A stretch of 64,000 nucleotides of DNA from Streptomyces sp. man185 (GTDB lineage Bacteria; Actinomycetota; Actinomycetes; Streptomycetales; Streptomycetaceae). The position numbers and the translations under genes were made by a program. The stretch lies in NCBI GenBank assembly GCA_002551355.1, contig NTHE01000001.1, positions 162,470-226,469 of the forward strand. The letters are read 5' to 3'. Below the pieces are notes generated by a model. The model did not search any database, had not been told where the DNA came from, and saw only the letters and a program-made list of their open reading frames with translations. This document shows, one piece after another, positions 61,002 through 64,000 of the stretch (the stretch's first letter is position 1; each line of letters starts with the position of its first letter).

Positions 61002-61622
61002 TCAGGACTCCTTGACCGCGATGGTCTCCACGGTGTTGGCGACGTGCTCGAACGCGTCAGCCGCCTCTTCCAGCACATCCACGATCTGCTTGAGCTTCAG
61101 CACCTCCATGGCGTCGTACTTGCCGTTGAAGAGCTGGGCCAGCAGCTTGCGGTGGACCTGATCGGCCTGGTTCTCCAGGCGGTTGATCTCGATCCAGTAC
61201 TCGGTGAGGTTGGCCATGGTCCGCAGCCCCGGCATGGCCTCGGCGGTCAGTTCCGCCGCCCGGGCCAGCACCTCGATCTGCTGCTCGACGCCCTTGGGGA
61301 GCTCCTGGACCTGGTAGAGGACGACCAGGTCGACGGCCTCCTCCATGAAGTCCATGATGTCGTCGAGCGAGGACGCCAGCTTGTAGATGTCCTCGCGGTC
61401 GAACGGCGTGATGAAGGAGGAGTTCAGCTGGTGGAAGATCGCGTGGGTGGCATCGTCCCCCGCATGCTCCGCTGCCCGCATACGCTCCGCGATCTCGACT
61501 CGGGAGGCAGAATCCGCCCCGAGCAGTTCCATCAGGAGTTTCGAGCCCGTGACAATGTTGTCCGCAGACGCGGAGAACATGTCGTAGAAGCTCGTCTCCC
61601 TGGGGGTCAGACGAAAGCGCAC
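61002..61622 (-). CDS. DUF47 (PhoU-like) Pit accessory protein
   Basis: 206 aa from a GTG at 61622 with GAGGA upstream. All-helical PhoU-like fold with the metal-coordinating ED-rich repeats (ERMRAAEHAGDDATHAIFHQ, SLDDIMDFMEEAVDLV). It is co-transcribed with pit and probably adjusts its activity. Confidence 0.9.
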   Translation of the reverse strand: MRFRLTPRETSFYDMFSASADNIVTGSKLLMELLGADSASRVEIAERMRAAEHAGDDATHAIFHQLNSSFITPFDREDIYKLASSLDDIMDFMEEAVDLVVLYQVQELPKGVEQQIEVLARAAELTAEAMPGLRTMANLTEYWIEINRLENQADQVHRKLLAQLFNGKYDAMEVLKLKQIVDVLEEAADAFEHVANTVETIAVKES

Positions 61623-61768
61623 GTGGGGTCCTCGGGATGCTTTGGATTCGGTCAGGCTGATGCTAGGCGCATCATCCGGCCACGGCTAACCGGCGTTCTT
61701 CAGTGTCGCCCATCGAACAGGGCGATCAGCACGGACCCCCGGTCACGTTTCGGCAGGATTCGTTACGA

Positions 61769-61787
61769 TATACCCGGCAGGGGTATA
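61769..61787. promoter_or_regulatory. CsoR operator
   Basis: TATACCC (61769-61775), GGCAG, GGGTATA (61781-61787): perfect 7-bp arms and 5-bp spacer, the known CsoR type (ATACCC-N-GGGTAT). It lies 60 bp upstream of csoR, so copper autoregulation is expected. Confidence 0.85.
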
Positions 61788-61846
61788 AGACGGCCAGAGG
61801 TCAGCGGGAAGACCGCAGGACACATGAGGGCAACGGGAGGACGCGG

Positions 61847-62230
61847 ATGACCACGACCGGGACCACAGGAGCGGAATCGGCGGGCGTGACGGCCCCGGAC
61901 GCGGAGGCGGTCGCCCCTGTGGACATCGTCACCGACCACGACCGCGGCATCCACGGCTACCACCACCAGAAGGACGAGCACCTCAAACGGCTGCGCCGGA
62001 TCGAGGGCCAGATCCGCGGCCTGCAGCGCATGGTCGACGAGGACGTCTACTGCATCGACATACTCACCCAGGTCTCGGCGTCCACGAAGGCGCTCCAGTC
62101 CTTCGCCCTCCAACTGCTGGAGGAGCACCTGCGCCACTGCGTCGCCGACGCGGCCGTCAAGGGCGGCGAGGAGATCGACGCGAAGGTCGAGGAGGCCACG
62201 AAGGCCATCGCCCGCCTGCTCCGCACCTGA
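61847..62230 (+). CDS. csoR: CsoR, copper-sensing repressor
   Basis: 127 aa from the ATG at 61847. Cu(I) ligands: Cys in EDVYCIDILTQ, His and Cys in LEEHLRHCVAD. Helical HLKRLRRIEGQIRGLQRMV binds DNA. The N-terminal 35 residues form an acidic, Ala/Thr-rich tail. It releases DNA when Cu(I) binds, derepressing copA-type genes, none of which is in this window. Confidence 0.93.
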   Translation: MTTTGTTGAESAGVTAPDAEAVAPVDIVTDHDRGIHGYHHQKDEHLKRLRRIEGQIRGLQRMVDEDVYCIDILTQVSASTKALQSFALQLLEEHLRHCVADAAVKGGEEIDAKVEEATKAIARLLRT

Positions 62231-62278
62231 GGCGCGGCCGGCACCCGGCGCGCCCACCGGTCGCGAGTGTCGCGGACA

Positions 62279-62482
62279 TCACCCCCGGCGAACGGCCTGC
62301 CGGGGGACCGTCGCCCAGGACTCCGCGCTCCGGACGTCGAGCACTTCGTCGATACGGTCGGGGCTGAGGCGTTCCTCGCCCGCCGCCGACGCGGCGATCA
62401 TCAGCTCGCCGCACAGCTCGATCTCGGCGAGGGCCACACAGTCCTGCGCGTTCGGAGCGCTGATCGTCACCACCTGCGTCAC
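62279..62482 (-). CDS. Conserved hypothetical protein
   Basis: 67 aa: MTQVVTISAPNAQDCVALAE begins the protein. A single helix-strand pattern and no known motif. Its codon use is as strongly GC3-biased as its neighbours. The family is small and Streptomyces-wide to my knowledge. Confidence 0.6.
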   Translation of the reverse strand: MTQVVTISAPNAQDCVALAEIELCGELMIAASAAGEERLSPDRIDEVLDVRSAESWATVPRQAVRRG

Positions 62483-62574
62483 CTCTCTCTGCCGTATCCC
62501 GGGGCGTCATCGGCCACTGGCACACCGGCTTCCCAGCCTAGGGAGCGCGATACGCACCGCGCATGGCACGGACG

Positions 62575-62810
62575 GACCATTTTGAGCCCCCTCCCAACCG
62601 GCCCCACCCCCCGGCCCGACCCGGCCGGTCCCGCCTGCCCCGGCCCGGCCTGCCGGCACCGGCCCGATCCGGCCATTCCCGGCCCCGCCTGTCCCGGCTC
62701 GGCCTTCCCGGCCCATCCCGGCTCGGCTCTGCCTGTCCCGGCTCGGCCCTGCCGTGCCTGTCCCGGCTCGGCCCGGCTTCCCCGGCCGGTGAGTCCGCCC
62801 CCGCTGCCCG
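62575..62810. repeat. Degenerate CCCGGCTCGG repeat block
   Basis: TCCCGGCTCGG occurs four times (62692, 62716, 62736, 62761) with periods of 20 to 25, embedded in further CCCGGCC variants. It fills the 334-bp gap before the lipoprotein end and contains no gene that I can see. Confidence 0.6.
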
Positions 62811-62816
62811 TCACCC

Positions 62817-63698
62817 TCAGCCCTGCCGGATCTCGCCGGTGTAGATGGCGTCCTCGTCCGGCAGCGTCACCGTGACCGGGAGCCCGAACCCGTACAGCAG
62901 CAGCGTCGAGACCACCGAAACCTCCGGGCCCCGGGAGTCGGAGGAGAAGGTGAAACGGTGCCGGACCTTCCGCAGCCGGCCGTCCTCGTCGAGGTACGCG
63001 TCGAACGGGACGGCGTCCTTGCTGAACCCTTTCGCCGCCGCGCCCAGGGCCCCGCGCGACTGCGGCGAGGCGGCCCGGGCGGCCCGGCCCAGGTCCGCGA
63101 CGCCCCGGTAGTGATGCACCGTCACGCCGGCCAGCTCGGACTTCCCCGCGTACGTCACATCGGCCGCGCCGCGCAGGAGTTCGGCCGCCGCCATCGGGTC
63201 GGTGACCCCACCGGTGACGAGATTGCCGTCCTTGAGCGTGGTCGTGTCGATCCTGACCCACTTGTCGTCGGGCACCCCGGCGCCGCGGTTCTTCATGTAC
63301 AGCGCGCCGGGCGCCAGCAGCTCGGTGATCGGCCGGTGGTCGTCCGCACCCGCGGCGTCCTTGCCGGCGGCGTCCTGGGGCAGCACCACCTTGAGCCGCC
63401 CCATCTGCCTGCGGAAGTCATACGCGCCCTGCCCCCGGATCGTCACCCGCGTCCCGCCGGCCGCCGTCTCCATCGACGTACGGGTCTCCGCACCGCCCGC
63501 CCGGACGAGGACGTCGGCCGCCTGACCGAGCAGATCGAGCGGCCGGTCGGCGGAAACGGAGCGCTGCCCGGAGCCGTCGTCCGCGCCGCTTCCCTCGTCC
63601 CCGCCGAAGCACCCGGCGGTGACCGCGATCACCCCGGCCACGGCCAGGGCGCGGGCAGCACGGGCCCCGCATCCGTCCCTGTACTGCTGCACCACCAT
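62817..63698 (-). CDS. Lipoprotein, LppX/LprG-like
   Basis: 293 aa. Lipobox VTAGC near residue 34 following AARALAVAGVIA. The mature protein looks like the LolA/LprG-type half barrel: GTRVTIRGQGAYDFRRQMGR, MYIKNRG-like YMKNRGAGVPDDKWVRID, and VTVHHYRGVADL. Such proteins carry lipids or lipoglycans across the envelope. Confidence 0.82.
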   Translation of the reverse strand: MVVQQYRDGCGARAARALAVAGVIAVTAGCFGGDEGSGADDGSGQRSVSADRPLDLLGQAADVLVRAGGAETRTSMETAAGGTRVTIRGQGAYDFRRQMGRLKVVLPQDAAGKDAAGADDHRPITELLAPGALYMKNRGAGVPDDKWVRIDTTTLKDGNLVTGGVTDPMAAAELLRGAADVTYAGKSELAGVTVHHYRGVADLGRAARAASPQSRGALGAAAKGFSKDAVPFDAYLDEDGRLRKVRHRFTFSSDSRGPEVSVVSTLLLYGFGLPVTVTLPDEDAIYTGEIRQG

Positions 63699-63938
63699 CG
63701 CCTGCCAACCCCCAACGACTACCGCCCGGCCGAGCCCTCACCCGCCCCGCATAACGACCGCCGCCGCCCCCCGTCACGCCGCCCCGGCGCGTCCCGTCCC
63801 GGAAGCACGGGCCAGTTCCGCGGACTGCGGGCTCGTTCCGCGGGCGGAGGCCTGTTCAGCAGAGAGCGGGCCTCCTTCCGCGGGCCGGGGCCCGGGCTCG
63901 GCACCCCGTTCGCCGGCTGCGGCCAGTACCGTGGTCGG

Positions 63939-64000
63939 GTGCAAGAGGATCCCCCCGCCCCGGCCCGCACCACCGCCGCCCCGCGCACCCCCGTCCGGAC
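63939..64000 (+). CDS. Start of a further gene, truncated by the window edge
   Basis: GTG at 63939 opens VQEDPPAPARTTAAPRTPVR, running off the end. TACCGT (63927-63932) is 6 nt upstream, the leaderless pattern. Too short to identify. Confidence 0.35.
   Translation, partial: MQEDPPAPARTTAAPRTPVR

Noticed and set aside
61623..61760. PHO box before the DUF47-pit operon
   Set aside because: I found no pair of GTTCACC-type units at 11-bp spacing; the closest match is a single weak unit.

Overview
The window is chromosomal DNA of a Streptomyces species. It is very GC-rich, with third codon positions almost all G or C, and it carries Streptomyces hallmarks: GlnR, Nur, RsiG with both c-di-GMP signature motifs, the mycothiol synthase MshD, the small membrane protein MtfM, a Pho-box-controlled pstSCAB operon, a ppk-CHAD-Nudix block and CsoR. 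Gene order matches, from memory, the core region of S. coelicolor running from the SCO4200s down to the SCO4130s. Most of it is therefore conserved core chromosome, with a few accessory insertions between about 4 and 9 kb and between about 31 and 45 kb. I saw no tRNA, rRNA, IS element, prophage or CRISPR array.

Layout. 0-5 kb: end of a cell-wall hydrolase, a receiver-PP2C phosphatase, and a leftward group of an HTH regulator, an HbhA-like Lys/Ala-rich protein and a DUF2516 membrane protein, with a perfect palindrome in front of the regulator. 5-14 kb: accessory enzymes, two TetR regulators, a DrrAB-type exporter, an Eis-like acetyltransferase and an asparaginase. 13.8-20 kb: rsiG, dtd, ygfZ-like, nur, a nitrobindin-like protein, mtfM, and an operon of three related membrane-anchored proteins. 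20-22 kb: sulfur genes (DsrE; a rhodanese-SseC operon led by a Cys-containing leader peptide). 22-31 kb: LmeA-like protein, MoaD-like protein, hydrolase, glnR, a LacI regulator, an HtrA-like protease and a two-component system. 31-45 kb: accessory island with a DUF4157 protein, a PLC-like secreted enzyme, a fascin-like secreted protein, a SapA-like protein, cupins, two GlxA regulators, a decapitated cell-wall-anchored protein and a DUF1444-like/Imm49 fusion. 45-51 kb: secreted 5'-nucleotidase, mshD, a MerR gene with a long structured leader, and a YtrA-type GntR/ABC operon. 51-62 kb: phosphate and polyphosphate block (ppk, CHAD, Nudix, pstSCAB, DUF47-pit), then csoR. 62-64 kb: small conserved proteins, a lipoprotein and the start of a further gene.

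The phosphate block is the clearest functional unit. Pho boxes precede pstS (strong) and ppk (probable), and the block combines high-affinity Pi import, low-affinity Pi import and polyphosphate handling. A second theme is sulfur, cysteine and mycothiol: leader peptide, rhodanese, SseC, DsrE, MoaD, MshD and a mycothiol-dependent isomerase-like enzyme. Several genes start exactly 6 to 8 nt after a TANNNT hexamer with no Shine-Dalgarno sequence, which suggests leaderless transcripts.
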